NCBI GenBank assembly: GCA_913774795.1
Contig: CAJYIL010000753.1
Location: 1 to 17,041, forward strand
Source: Pseudobdellovibrionaceae bacterium
GTDB lineage: Bacteria > Bdellovibrionota > Bdellovibrionia > Bdellovibrionales > JAMPXM01
DNA: 17,041 nt
Direction of reading: 5' to 3'
Both the position numbers and the translations under genes were made by a program. Shown here one piece after another: positions 1 to 6,760 of the stretch. Below the pieces are notes generated by a model. That model was not told where the DNA came from and searched no databases. It saw only the letters and a program-made list of their open reading frames with translations. How positions within the stretch are numbered: the first letter of the stretch is position 1; each line of letters begins with the position of its first letter.

Positions 1-283
1 CGACGCCAGAGAATCGACTTGTCACTCCATCCATGAGCGCCGCACTCATCCTGATTTTGCCGTCGGACTGAATTTTTGATCCTCGGCCGGCATTGAAAAT
101 CGGATTGTCTTCGAGAAGTTTCGTGACCTCAGTTACGGCCTCTACGGCCGAGCCGCCGCTCAACAGAATTTCGTAGCCACTCGTGACGATCTCCTTCATG
201 GCGTCCCGGAAGACAGGCGTCATCGCTTTCGTTGGAAAGCCGCCTCGGGCACCGCCATGAATAATTAAAACCGGTTTAACCAC
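1..283 (-). CDS. Isoaspartyl peptidase/L-asparaginase family, N-terminal part (3' end outside window)
   Basis: The first 94 residues of an Ntn-hydrolase of the plant-type asparaginase (asparaginase_2) family are visible. This family hydrolyses isoaspartyl dipeptides and asparagine after autoproteolytic maturation. The fragment opens with LIIHGGARGG and continues with SGGSAVEAV, LLEDNPIFNAGRGS and AALMDG, which are the family's conserved N-terminal blocks in the right order. The autocleavage site (Thr in a G-T-V-G-like motif) lies beyond the left edge and cannot be checked. I place the start at the GTG at 283-281. It gives a short lead-in before the first beta strand and overlaps the end of the preceding nagB-like gene by 8 bases, suggesting co-translation. 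No signal peptide is seen, so the product is probably cytoplasmic. Being beside an amino-sugar deaminase, it could share a nitrogen-scavenging or cell-wall-recycling role, which is inference only. Confidence 0.85.
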   Translation of the reverse strand, partial: MVKPVLIIHGGARGGFPTKAMTPVFRDAMKEIVTSGYEILLSGGSAVEAVTEVTKLLEDNPIFNAGRGSKIQSDGKIRMSAALMDGVTSRFSGV

Positions 284-917
284 GCGACTTGATCTCGGGC
301 TGAGCGGCTTCATCCATCAAAATCGTGAAGTCGGGATGTTCACGCAAGTAAGCAGCCGGGAAGTTAGCTTGCGGATCATTGAAGAGCTGATCGAGAAGCT
401 GTTTTTTCGAAGCGCCACGAGCCAAGAGAAGAATTGCTTTTGATTTCATGAAGCAGCCAGTTCCGAAGGTATCGGCTTGCGTGCCGTGGGGCATCTTCAT
501 CGCATCGCAGTCTTCATCGGCAACGGTGACGACTCCGCGGAAAAGAGAAGCGGGATAGCCGGGCTCGTGAAACGCGACGTGCCCGTTCATACCGATGCCG
601 AGAATGACGAGGTCAGGTGCGTCTTTTGCGTCTTTGAACGGGATAAACTGCGCAGCGAAGCTCGGGAGAATGTCTTGAAAGAAGCGGTCGAAGACGCCAA
701 TCAGAGGGCCGGTGATGACTTCATCGAGTTGCCCGAGGCGGAGACCTCTGAGGAACGAAGGCTTTTCTGACTCCCATTTCTTAAAGAGGGGAATGGGTGT
801 CGAGCCCGTTGGAAGGTAAAGCGACTGAGCGCTATATTCTTGTTTTTTCGATTCGCACCACTCGTTAACGGCTTTTACAAAACCGTCGTCTCCGCCGCTG
901 AAAACCTGCGCCTTCAA
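276..917 (-). CDS. nagB: Glucosamine-6-phosphate deaminase/isomerase family (NagB-like)
   Basis: The product resembles glucosamine-6-phosphate deaminase, which converts GlcN-6-P to fructose-6-P and ammonia in the cytoplasm. Family landmarks, numbered from the TTG at 917, are the phosphate loop LPTGSTP (about 35-41), QLDE (63-66, with the catalytic-base Asp), GIGMNGHVAFHEPG (107-120, with the His and Glu of the ring-opening relay), a TFGTG block, and a C-terminal EHPDFTILMDEAA. The motif has HEPG where most relatives have NEPG. At about 213 residues it is shorter than typical NagB (about 240-266), with the loss mainly between the motifs. An in-frame TTG at 929 is possible, but the TTG at 917 sits 5 bases after a GGAGG and is preferred. 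It overlaps the downstream asparaginase-family gene and is divergent from a ROK kinase, so the kinase could supply its substrate. A 6-phosphogluconolactonase-like activity is less likely. Confidence 0.85.
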   Translation of the reverse strand: MKAQVFSGGDDGFVKAVNEWCESKKQEYSAQSLYLPTGSTPIPLFKKWESEKPSFLRGLRLGQLDEVITGPLIGVFDRFFQDILPSFAAQFIPFKDAKDAPDLVILGIGMNGHVAFHEPGYPASLFRGVVTVADEDCDAMKMPHGTQADTFGTGCFMKSKAILLLARGASKKQLLDQLFNDPQANFPAAYLREHPDFTILMDEAAQPEIKSRG

Positions 918-922
918 AAGAA

Positions 923-927
923 CCTCC
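923..927 (-). promoter_or_regulatory. Shine-Dalgarno GGAGG for the nagB-like gene
   Basis: GGAGG on the minus strand is followed by 5 bases and then TTG at 917-915. The longer reading frame would place its TTG (929) before this motif, so the site favours the shorter start. Confidence 0.6.
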
Positions 928-929
928 AA

Positions 930-981
930 ATTGAATTTCGCGTTTATATGATTTGAAAGTGGACCGAAAGGCTAGCTAATC
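930..981. promoter_or_regulatory. Divergent promoter region between the nagB-like and ROK kinase genes
   Basis: This 52-base spacer must carry both leftward and rightward start signals. A minus-strand TATAAA (948-943) lies at a plausible distance for a short leader to the nagB-like start. A plus-strand TATGAT (947-952) could serve the kinase. The two -10-like hexamers overlap. No convincing -35 element is seen for either, so exact positions are tentative. The shared spacer implies joint regulation of the amino-sugar genes. Confidence 0.35.
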
Positions 982-2046
982 TTGCCGGCAATGGAGAAAA
1001 CCCGGGTCTCGAAGCAAATTCATTTAGAGGGCTACACGATCGGTCTCGATCTGGGCGGCACGAAGATTTTAACCGCTCTCGTCGATGGGGCGGGCCGCAT
1101 TCACCATCAAGTCACTCACGCGGTGATTCCTCCCGGGCGACCTGAACTCGATCCGCGCGATCCTTACCAACCGACCTCGGGCGATGTGCGTGCGCACATC
1201 AACTGGGTTCTTGCGCAAATGGCCGACTCAATTGCTCAGTGCGCTGACTCTCTCAGTTCAAAAGAGCAAAAGAAAATTCTCGGAGTGGGCTTAGCTTCAG
1301 CCGGGCCGATGGATTTGCGAAAAGGTCGGCTCGTTGATTCATCGAATTGGAAGGGCTGGAAAACAGTTCCGATCATCGATGGACTTCAAAAGGCGTGCGC
1401 AAAACGCAAGCTAACGGGCGCTCTTAAGGAAAAGGCCTTTTTTCAGAACGACGCGGTTGCAGCCGCGCTGGGCGAAGGGTGGGTCGGCGCCGCGAAGAAA
1501 AAAGAAACCTACGCGATGATCACTCTCGGAACAGGAGTCGGCGTCGGAGTGGTTCTCGAAGGCCGACCGGCGCAATCACGGGGGCGAGGCTGCGAATGGG
1601 GTCACGTCATGTGCGACAGTCGGGGGCTTTCGGATCGCCTCGACGACGCCGATCAAGGAACGCCTGACCGATTGGTCTCGGGTACCGGGCTGGTGCGACA
1701 AGCGCGTCGTTACGGATTCAAAGATTTCACAACGGCTGAGATCATCGCGCAGGCGGCTCGCGAAAATGATCCTCGTGCGAAGAGGCTTTTTCGCGAGAGC
1801 GCTGAATCGTTAGCCAGTCTTTTTTGGTCGCTGTCGTTAGGATTCAATCCAGAGATCTTCACCTTGTCGGGGGGGCTGCTCAAGATCGAAGACCTCTTCG
1901 TGCCTGAGGCTATTCGGCTTTATCAAGACGCGATTCGCGTCAAATATCCTTCATTTGAATGCCCGGTTCGCATTTCCAGAATCGGATCAAAAATCGGAGT
2001 TATTGGCGCAGCTCGGCTCCCGCGCCTTGCTATAAGTCACGCGTGA
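982..2046 (+). CDS. ROK-family sugar kinase (glucokinase / amino-sugar kinase type)
   Basis: This is an ATP-dependent sugar kinase of the ROK family, acting in the cytoplasm on glucose, GlcNAc, glucosamine or a similar hexose. It has the phosphate-1 loop DLGGTK (23-28), GVGLASAGPMD (101-111), the catalytic FFQNDAVAAALGE with Asp157 as base, TLGTGVGVGV (181-190), EWGH (205-208) and a C-terminal LSGGL adenosine motif. The His of the usual zinc site is kept, but the C-x-C-G-x2-G-C cluster that normally follows is absent. That stretch reads SRGLSDRLDDADQG with one nearby Cys (211). The start is either TTG 982, ten bases after GAAAGG and preceded by an in-frame stop at 973, or ATG 991. The gene is divergent from the nagB-like gene, which favours an amino-sugar substrate by context only. 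Its stop overlaps the convergent photolyase gene by 10 bases. Confidence 0.88.
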   Translation: MPAMEKTRVSKQIHLEGYTIGLDLGGTKILTALVDGAGRIHHQVTHAVIPPGRPELDPRDPYQPTSGDVRAHINWVLAQMADSIAQCADSLSSKEQKKILGVGLASAGPMDLRKGRLVDSSNWKGWKTVPIIDGLQKACAKRKLTGALKEKAFFQNDAVAAALGEGWVGAAKKKETYAMITLGTGVGVGVVLEGRPAQSRGRGCEWGHVMCDSRGLSDRLDDADQGTPDRLVSGTGLVRQARRYGFKDFTTAEIIAQAARENDPRAKRLFRESAESLASLFWSLSLGFNPEIFTLSGGLLKIEDLFVPEAIRLYQDAIRVKYPSFECPVRISRIGSKIGVIGAARLPRLAISHA

Positions 2047-3536
2047 GCTTTCGTGATCGACAACTTGAGTTTCTTTGCGGCCGCATAGATACGCTTCTTC
2101 TTGGTCTCGTCCATGTTCTCCGCGGAGCGAACCATCATTGAAAGTCGTGGGTTGTGACTGAAAAACTTCGCGTGCTTTTCGATGAATCCCCAGTAAAGCC
2201 CATCGACCGCATCACACCAGTCGCCGGCCTTGAAACCACCCATCTTGCGGTAGTAATTCGAACCGCAGATGTAAGGCTTCGTCGCAAAGATTCCTCCGTC
2301 GCTGAAGATCGCCATGCCGTAGACGTTCGGTCCCATGACCCAATCAGACGAATCGATGAACATCTCCATGAACCACCGGTGCGCCTCTCGAGGATCAATC
2401 TCCAGAAGCAGCATAAGATTACCGACGATCATCAAACGCTCGATGTGATGCGCGTAACCGAGTTGATCGGCCTTTTTAATCACGAGATCGAGAGGCTCGA
2501 CGCCGGTCGTGCCGTCGTACCAAGCCGACGTGAGTTTTCGCTTATGTTTAAAGAAGTTGGCGCGATCCTGTTCTTCGCTAAAGTTTTGATAAATACCGCG
2601 GATGAATTCACGCCATCCGATGATCTGCCGAACAAAACCTTCGACGCTCGCGACATTTAATTTCTTTTTGTGCGCGAACTTAAGCGCCGCCGATATGACC
2701 GAATCAGGCGTTAAAAGCCCAATGTTCAAATAAGGCGTGAGAACAGAGTGGTAAACGAAGGTCGAATGGGTAGCGATGGCGTCTTCAAAAGGGCCGAAGT
2801 TCGCGAAACGCTCCTCGAGGAACTGTTCAAACCAGGCTTCAGCTCCTTTTCGGTCGGTCGCAAACCAAACGCTTTTCAATTCTCCGGGATGTTCAGAGAA
2901 ATGTTTTTCGATCAGTGAGACCACGTCTTTCTCGTGCTCCGACTTCCACTCGAGTCGTGGTTCGGGAGGTTGCGTTTTCTTCGGGAGCGGCTTTCGATTG
3001 AGTTCATCAAAGCTCCAGCGGCCGCCTTCAGGCTTGCCATGAGCGTCGACCATGATCTTGAGACGAGAGCGCTGCTTTTCGTAGAACGTACGCATGAAGG
3101 GCTTCTTCGTGTGATCGAGGTACTCTTTGAATTGCGGGCGTGAGGTGAGAAACATGGGAGTTCTCAAGAGAGTGACCTCGATCTTCGCTTTTTTGAGTGC
3201 GGCGTGGATCCTCGTCTCAAAGAATTTGTCTTCAATTTCAAACATCGTCAGGTGCTTGATCGACTTCTCTTTCAGCCACTTCGAGAGGTGGGCTTCATAT
3301 TTCAGCTTCGATGGCTTTAATTCTTGGTAATCGACTTTGTGATGGGACTTGCGAAGTTCATCGGCGTACGAGCGCATCGCCATCAAGAAAAGCGCTATTT
3401 TGAGCTTGTGGTATTTGAAGTGCGTGCAGAGTTCGACGTCTTCGCGCATGAAAACGTGATCGAATTTCTTGCCTTTCAAAGGCGCCGATTTCGGATCGAA
3501 CAGTTGGTTACCAAGAATGAGCAGTGCGTTTGCCAT
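2037..3536 (-). CDS. Cryptochrome/photolyase family protein (bacterial FeS-BCP/PhrB-like branch, cluster ligands absent)
   Basis: This 499-residue flavoprotein is of the deoxyribodipyrimidine photolyase-related branch that includes (6-4) photolyases and bacterial cryptochromes. It opens with LLILGNQLF, carries the acidic-basic alpha/beta antenna half, and then the helical FAD half with GWREFIRGIY (307-316), HHIERLMIVGN (363-373), DWVMGPNVYGMAIFSDGG (398-415) and a terminal KMGGFKAGDWC...LYWGF (431-451). The likely role is light-driven DNA repair or blue-light sensing with FAD. Only three Cys exist (37, 424, 441). The Y-C-x2-C region that supplies two ligands of the [4Fe-4S] cluster in PhrB reads GGFKAGDWC, so a four-Cys cluster cannot form. 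The ATG at 3536 has a weak ribosome site. The gene is convergent and overlapping with the ROK kinase. A promoter-like pair lies just upstream. Confidence 0.9.
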   Translation of the reverse strand: MANALLILGNQLFDPKSAPLKGKKFDHVFMREDVELCTHFKYHKLKIALFLMAMRSYADELRKSHHKVDYQELKPSKLKYEAHLSKWLKEKSIKHLTMFEIEDKFFETRIHAALKKAKIEVTLLRTPMFLTSRPQFKEYLDHTKKPFMRTFYEKQRSRLKIMVDAHGKPEGGRWSFDELNRKPLPKKTQPPEPRLEWKSEHEKDVVSLIEKHFSEHPGELKSVWFATDRKGAEAWFEQFLEERFANFGPFEDAIATHSTFVYHSVLTPYLNIGLLTPDSVISAALKFAHKKKLNVASVEGFVRQIIGWREFIRGIYQNFSEEQDRANFFKHKRKLTSAWYDGTTGVEPLDLVIKKADQLGYAHHIERLMIVGNLMLLLEIDPREAHRWFMEMFIDSSDWVMGPNVYGMAIFSDGGIFATKPYICGSNYYRKMGGFKAGDWCDAVDGLYWGFIEKHAKFFSHNPRLSMMVRSAENMDETKKKRIYAAAKKLKLSITKAHA

Positions 3537-3584
3537 AGGACCAGAAGTCTAACGAAACTCAGCCCGAGAAAGCATCGACAGGCG

Positions 3585-3612
3585 TTCATATTTTGGTTCG
3601 TTAAAAATTCAA
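3585..3612 (-). promoter_or_regulatory. Candidate sigma70 promoter for the photolyase gene
   Basis: On the minus strand TTGAAT (3612-3607) is separated by 16 bases from TATGAA (3590-3585). Each hexamer matches consensus at four of six positions. A transcript from here would have a leader of roughly 40 bases before the ATG at 3536. It lies directly after the stop of the secreted-protein gene, with no terminator-like hairpin between. Confidence 0.35.
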
Positions 3613-3616
3613 CTCC

Positions 3617-4456
3617 TCAGTCGATGAGTGCGTGAGTGAGGTACGCGTTCAAAGTTTCAGGTCTTGTGAACGAACCGGGATTTCCTGAATCAAACAAGTC
3701 GGCCCACCAATTTACGCCTTTTTTCGTTCCGAGATAGTCAAAGAAAACCGTGCGCGCCTCTGGAGTGAGCCCTTCAGAGACGATATCTCGCTGAAGCAAG
3801 TGAGTGATTCGTCCGTGGCCCTCGCGGCTTTCGTTGTCGAACATGCGGTCGAAAAACGGGCCGCTTCGGATCGCAGCTCGAAAGCCATCGTTCGCTTTTT
3901 CGATGGAGGCAGGCTCAAGTTTAAGGCGGCCATTGCTGAGAGGCCGACCGCGGCGAATCGTTGTGAAGCCCTTTTCGCCGCGAGCCTTCGCTCTTTTGAT
4001 AAGCACAACCGTAAGGGCCTGAAACGACACTTTGCGAGCTTCGACTTTTTCAACGTCTGGCGCGCGGCCGTGCTGCCGGAGCCACTGGCTCGCCTCGGCG
4101 AATAGGCGCTGGAAATAATCGTTCAAATACGCCTTATCGTTCAGAGCATTGTAGGATTTCGTGATGGCTGCCGCGACTTCGGGAGGCAAATCCGCCGCGC
4201 GCTTTATCATCTCGTCATTCGAGATCGGTCGAAACGACGAACTATGCGCAAACGGGATTTCGGCAGGTGAGGCGATCTGCTGATCGACGAGAAGTTTGCT
4301 CTCGATCGCAAGCAGTCGACTTTCAATCGAAGATGCGGCTTCAAGAACCAGGACTTCCGACGAAGCAAAGAGGTCAGAGCAAACCGATTGGGCGTAGCAG
4401 ACATTTGTAAAAGCAACCATGGAGGCTGTCAAAAAAAGCGCAGTGCGGAGATTCAT
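3617..4456 (-). CDS. Secreted protein of unknown function
   Basis: I do not recognise this 279-residue protein. Residues 1-22 form a Sec signal peptide: Arg4, a hydrophobic core, and a likely signal peptidase I site after CYA, leaving Gln23 as the mature start. The pattern before Cys20 is not a good lipobox. The mature chain begins with Cys26, then a charged helical middle (about 85-160) rich in Ala, Arg and Lys. The C-terminal third looks most conserved-like: GHGRITHLLQRDI (213-225), TKKGVNWWADLFDSGNPGSF (244-263) and LNAYLTHAL. The clustered His, Trp and Asp residues there could form a binding or catalytic site, but no family signature is evident. It probably acts in the periplasm or outside the cell. 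ATG at 4456 has only a weak, distant AAGG as ribosome site. It is a single gene between the photolyase and a 295-base gap. Confidence 0.8.
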   Translation of the reverse strand: MNLRTALFLTASMVAFTNVCYAQSVCSDLFASSEVLVLEAASSIESRLLAIESKLLVDQQIASPAEIPFAHSSSFRPISNDEMIKRAADLPPEVAAAITKSYNALNDKAYLNDYFQRLFAEASQWLRQHGRAPDVEKVEARKVSFQALTVVLIKRAKARGEKGFTTIRRGRPLSNGRLKLEPASIEKANDGFRAAIRSGPFFDRMFDNESREGHGRITHLLQRDIVSEGLTPEARTVFFDYLGTKKGVNWWADLFDSGNPGSFTRPETLNAYLTHALID

Positions 4457-4751
4457 ATGTTCGTCTGCCTTTCCAGAATCGGACCTGTGTTTAACTCATT
4501 GACGGTTGAGGTGACGTTTACAACGAGGGAGAAAATCCAAATCGACGGCCCAGCTCCGTCACTGAGCGCTTGGCATGTTCGTGTGGCAAATCCACTCTTC
4601 CCGCACGCTCTTTTTTCCAGTCTACGTGGCCGTCTTGAGAGTTTCCGCGCTGATCTCCAAGAAAATCTAATCGGCGAAATCATCACGATCACAGCATGAA
4701 TCCGGCATGATTTGCGCGGCGACACCCGCCAAGATCAGCGCCGGAGGATCT
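4457..4751. other. Intergenic region between divergent genes, no gene seen
   Basis: These 295 bases separate the leftward secreted-protein gene from the rightward oxidoreductase gene and must hold promoters for both. Short open frames exist on both strands, but none has family motifs or a good ribosome site. Promoter-like pieces such as TTGACG (4499-4504), TTGAGA (4635-4640) and TCTAAT (4666-4671) do not pair at 16-18 base spacing. A 7-base inverted repeat, AAATCAT/ATGATTT (4677-4683 and 4707-4713), lies near the downstream gene and could be an operator or chance. Confidence 0.5.
4743..4747 (+). promoter_or_regulatory. Shine-Dalgarno GGAGG setting the oxidoreductase start
   Basis: GGAGG is followed by ATCT and the ATG at 4752. 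The reading frame is open further back to an ATG at 4707, but those extra 15 residues precede the ribosome site and look non-coding. Confidence 0.65.
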
Positions 4752-5882
4752 ATGTCATTTCTCGGTTTCGGTTCGTCACGTCCCAAAGTTCGCTATGCAG
4801 TCATCGGCCTCGGAGACATTTCACAGGCCGCTTTCTTACCGGGGGTCTCTCACACCGGTAACTCAGAGGTGACTGCACTTGTGACGAGCGATCCAAAGAA
4901 AGCCGCCGAGCTCGGTCGTCAATACGACGTCGAGAACACCTTCGGTTATGACGAAATGGATGAGCTCATCGGCAGTGGTTTGATCGATGCGATGTACATC
5001 GCGACTCCGAACTGGCGCCATGAAGAATTCGCGGTCCCGGCACTCGAGGCCGGTATCCACGTTCTTCTCGAGAAACCCATGGAGGTCTCGAGTGACAGCT
5101 GCGAACGCATCCTTCGAGCGCAGAAAAAAGGTGGCGCTTCCCTCATGTTGGCCTACCGACTTCACTTCGAGCCAGCGACTCTCTCCCTCATCGAGCAAAT
5201 CCGCGCGGGTCGACTTGGTCATCTTCGCTTTTTCTCATCAGTCTTTAGCCAGCTAGCCGACCCTAAAAATCATCGCACGAAAAACGGTGATCAGGCTGGG
5301 CCTGTTTTCGATATGGCTCCGTACCCAATCAATGCCGCTCGCTATGTCTTCGGAGCCGAGCCCGAAGAGATCGTCTCGGCCGTTGGCATTCGCAGTCCCG
5401 ATTTGAAGCTCGGGAATTTCGACGACACCGTTGCGGTCACAATGCGGTTTCCCGGCGATCGTCTTGCGCAGTTCACGGTTTCGTACGCGGCCGCCGGCGT
5501 AAACAGCTTCTTTGTTTGCGGGACAAAAGGATCGATTGAAATGAACCCGTCGTTCACTTACGGAGAGCCCCTCGAGCAATTCCGCAAAATCGATGGTAAA
5601 AAAGAACACGAGTCATTCAAAACAACCGATCAGTTCGGCGGAGAACTCAAATATTTCTCGGATTGCATTATCGAAGGACGCCAGCCTGAACCAGATGGTC
5701 AAGAAGGCTTGATCGATGTGCAGATTATCGAGGCGATTATGGGCGCGCTGAAGACAGGTCGACCTCAAAAACTGAAAACCGCGAAAAAGAGCCGCCGTAT
5801 CGAGACCTCGAAACAAAAACAGACGCTTGATGCAATTAAGCGCCCGAAAGAGGTTCATGCGTCGAGCCCGAGCCTCAATTAA
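4752..5882 (+). CDS. Gfo/Idh/MocA-family NAD(P)-dependent sugar oxidoreductase
   Basis: This 376-residue oxidoreductase of the glucose-fructose oxidoreductase / inositol dehydrogenase superfamily oxidises or reduces a sugar or cyclitol with NAD(P) in the cytoplasm. The Rossmann motif is VIGLGDISQ (17-25). The EKPM at 107-110 holds the family's catalytic Lys (108). The segment GPVFDMAPYPINAARYVFGAEP matches the GFOR-type block with a catalytic Tyr, rather than the His of inositol dehydrogenases. No Tat signal precedes the Rossmann fold, unlike periplasmic GFOR. The last 35 or so residues are a Lys/Arg-rich tail outside the fold. The start at 4752 is set by GGAGG. Its stop shares a base with the esterase start (TAATG), so the two are translationally coupled. 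Together with the nearby GMC/SDR/glycosidase genes it suggests sugar redox chemistry. Confidence 0.9.
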   Translation: MSFLGFGSSRPKVRYAVIGLGDISQAAFLPGVSHTGNSEVTALVTSDPKKAAELGRQYDVENTFGYDEMDELIGSGLIDAMYIATPNWRHEEFAVPALEAGIHVLLEKPMEVSSDSCERILRAQKKGGASLMLAYRLHFEPATLSLIEQIRAGRLGHLRFFSSVFSQLADPKNHRTKNGDQAGPVFDMAPYPINAARYVFGAEPEEIVSAVGIRSPDLKLGNFDDTVAVTMRFPGDRLAQFTVSYAAAGVNSFFVCGTKGSIEMNPSFTYGEPLEQFRKIDGKKEHESFKTTDQFGGELKYFSDCIIEGRQPEPDGQEGLIDVQIIEAIMGALKTGRPQKLKTAKKSRRIETSKQKQTLDAIKRPKEVHASSPSLN

Positions 5883-6760
5883 TGAGCCTCACACCTCACG
5901 AGATCGTAGAGAGAATTCAAAAGCGGGGATCGGCAGAAAGTCTTCAAGAGAAGCGCGAGTCGTTTGCGTATCTCACAAGTTTTTCTTCGGTCCCTTCGTC
6001 GGCGGTTGCAGTTCGGTTCACGGATCGAACTTTTCAAGCGCGCGACGGGCAGATCATCCACGCCCGAGTTTACGGAGCTGATCGGAAGAAGCTCGTTTTC
6101 TTCTTTCATGGAGGAGGATTCGTCAGCGGAAGCCTCTACACGCATCATGCCGCCCTCATGAATCTCGCGGAGGGTTGCGACGCTACGATCATTCACATTG
6201 GGTACCGGCTGGCGCCGGAGTTCAAGTACCCCTGCGCTCTCCACGATGCGATTGACGGATTTCGGTTCTTTACGAGCGAGATGAAGCCTAAACAAGTCTT
6301 CGTCTGTGGAGACAGCGCGGGAGGAAATCTTGCCGCGGCACTCTCGATGACTCTGCCACATCTGATCTCGGCGCAGATTCTGCTTTATCCGACCCTCGAC
6401 TCGACATTCTCTGCACCCAGCTGGCGCGAGCTCCGCGAAAATCCGATCGCGAATCCGAAAGTGTCGGGCGAGTTAAATCATCTGTACGCGAAATCGATGC
6501 ACGATGAGAGCGAGGCCCTCTTCTCACCTCTGCTCGCCCACGATTTTTCAAAGTTGCCGAAGTGCTTCGCCCTCGCTGGCTCCGAAGACGCGGCCAAAGG
6601 CGATGCCGAATCGTACGTGCGCAAGCTTCAAGACGCGGGCGTCGAAGCGATGTACCGGGAGTACCCTCGGATGATCCACGGCTTTTTCAATATGACCGAT
6701 GTTCTCGAAGGAGCACGGCAGCTCCACGACGATATTCGTTCGGTCATTCGTTCTCTTTAG
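5882..6760 (+). CDS. Alpha/beta hydrolase, hormone-sensitive-lipase (family IV) esterase
   Basis: This 292-residue cytoplasmic esterase belongs to the HSL group, which hydrolyses short-to-medium acyl or acetyl esters. It has the oxyanion-hole HGGG (76-79), the nucleophile elbow GDSAGG (143-148, Ser145), a candidate acid Asp236 in the G-S-E-D region, and the catalytic His266 in MIHGFF. The YRLAPE block (108-113) is also typical of the family. All triad residues are present and the length is normal. The ATG overlaps the upstream oxidoreductase stop in TAATG with no separate ribosome site, so it is probably translated by coupling. The esterase may remove acyl groups from a sugar used by its neighbour, which is inference. 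It is convergent with the GH1-like gene, the two stops sharing the bases at 6757-6760. Confidence 0.92.
   Translation: MSLTPHEIVERIQKRGSAESLQEKRESFAYLTSFSSVPSSAVAVRFTDRTFQARDGQIIHARVYGADRKKLVFFFHGGGFVSGSLYTHHAALMNLAEGCDATIIHIGYRLAPEFKYPCALHDAIDGFRFFTSEMKPKQVFVCGDSAGGNLAAALSMTLPHLISAQILLYPTLDSTFSAPSWRELRENPIANPKVSGELNHLYAKSMHDESEALFSPLLAHDFSKLPKCFALAGSEDAAKGDAESYVRKLQDAGVEAMYREYPRMIHGFFNMTDVLEGARQLHDDIRSVIRSL

Noticed and set aside
1..283. Aspartylglucosaminidase (GlcNAc-Asn cleaving), suggested by the amino-sugar neighbours
   Set aside because: The FNAGRGS and HGGA blocks fit the isoaspartyl peptidase/plant asparaginase branch rather than the glycosylasparaginase branch; the decisive C-terminal half is outside the window.
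560..600. Asn in place of the Asp of E. coli NagB in the G-x-D-G-H motif as a sign of an inactive enzyme
   Set aside because: Many active Firmicute-type NagB proteins carry G-x-N-G-H at this place; the His and Glu of the relay are kept.
4707..4751. Extra 15 codons at the front of the Gfo/Idh/MocA gene
   Set aside because: They precede the GGAGG ribosome site and add sequence unlike the family; ATG 4752 is a better start.
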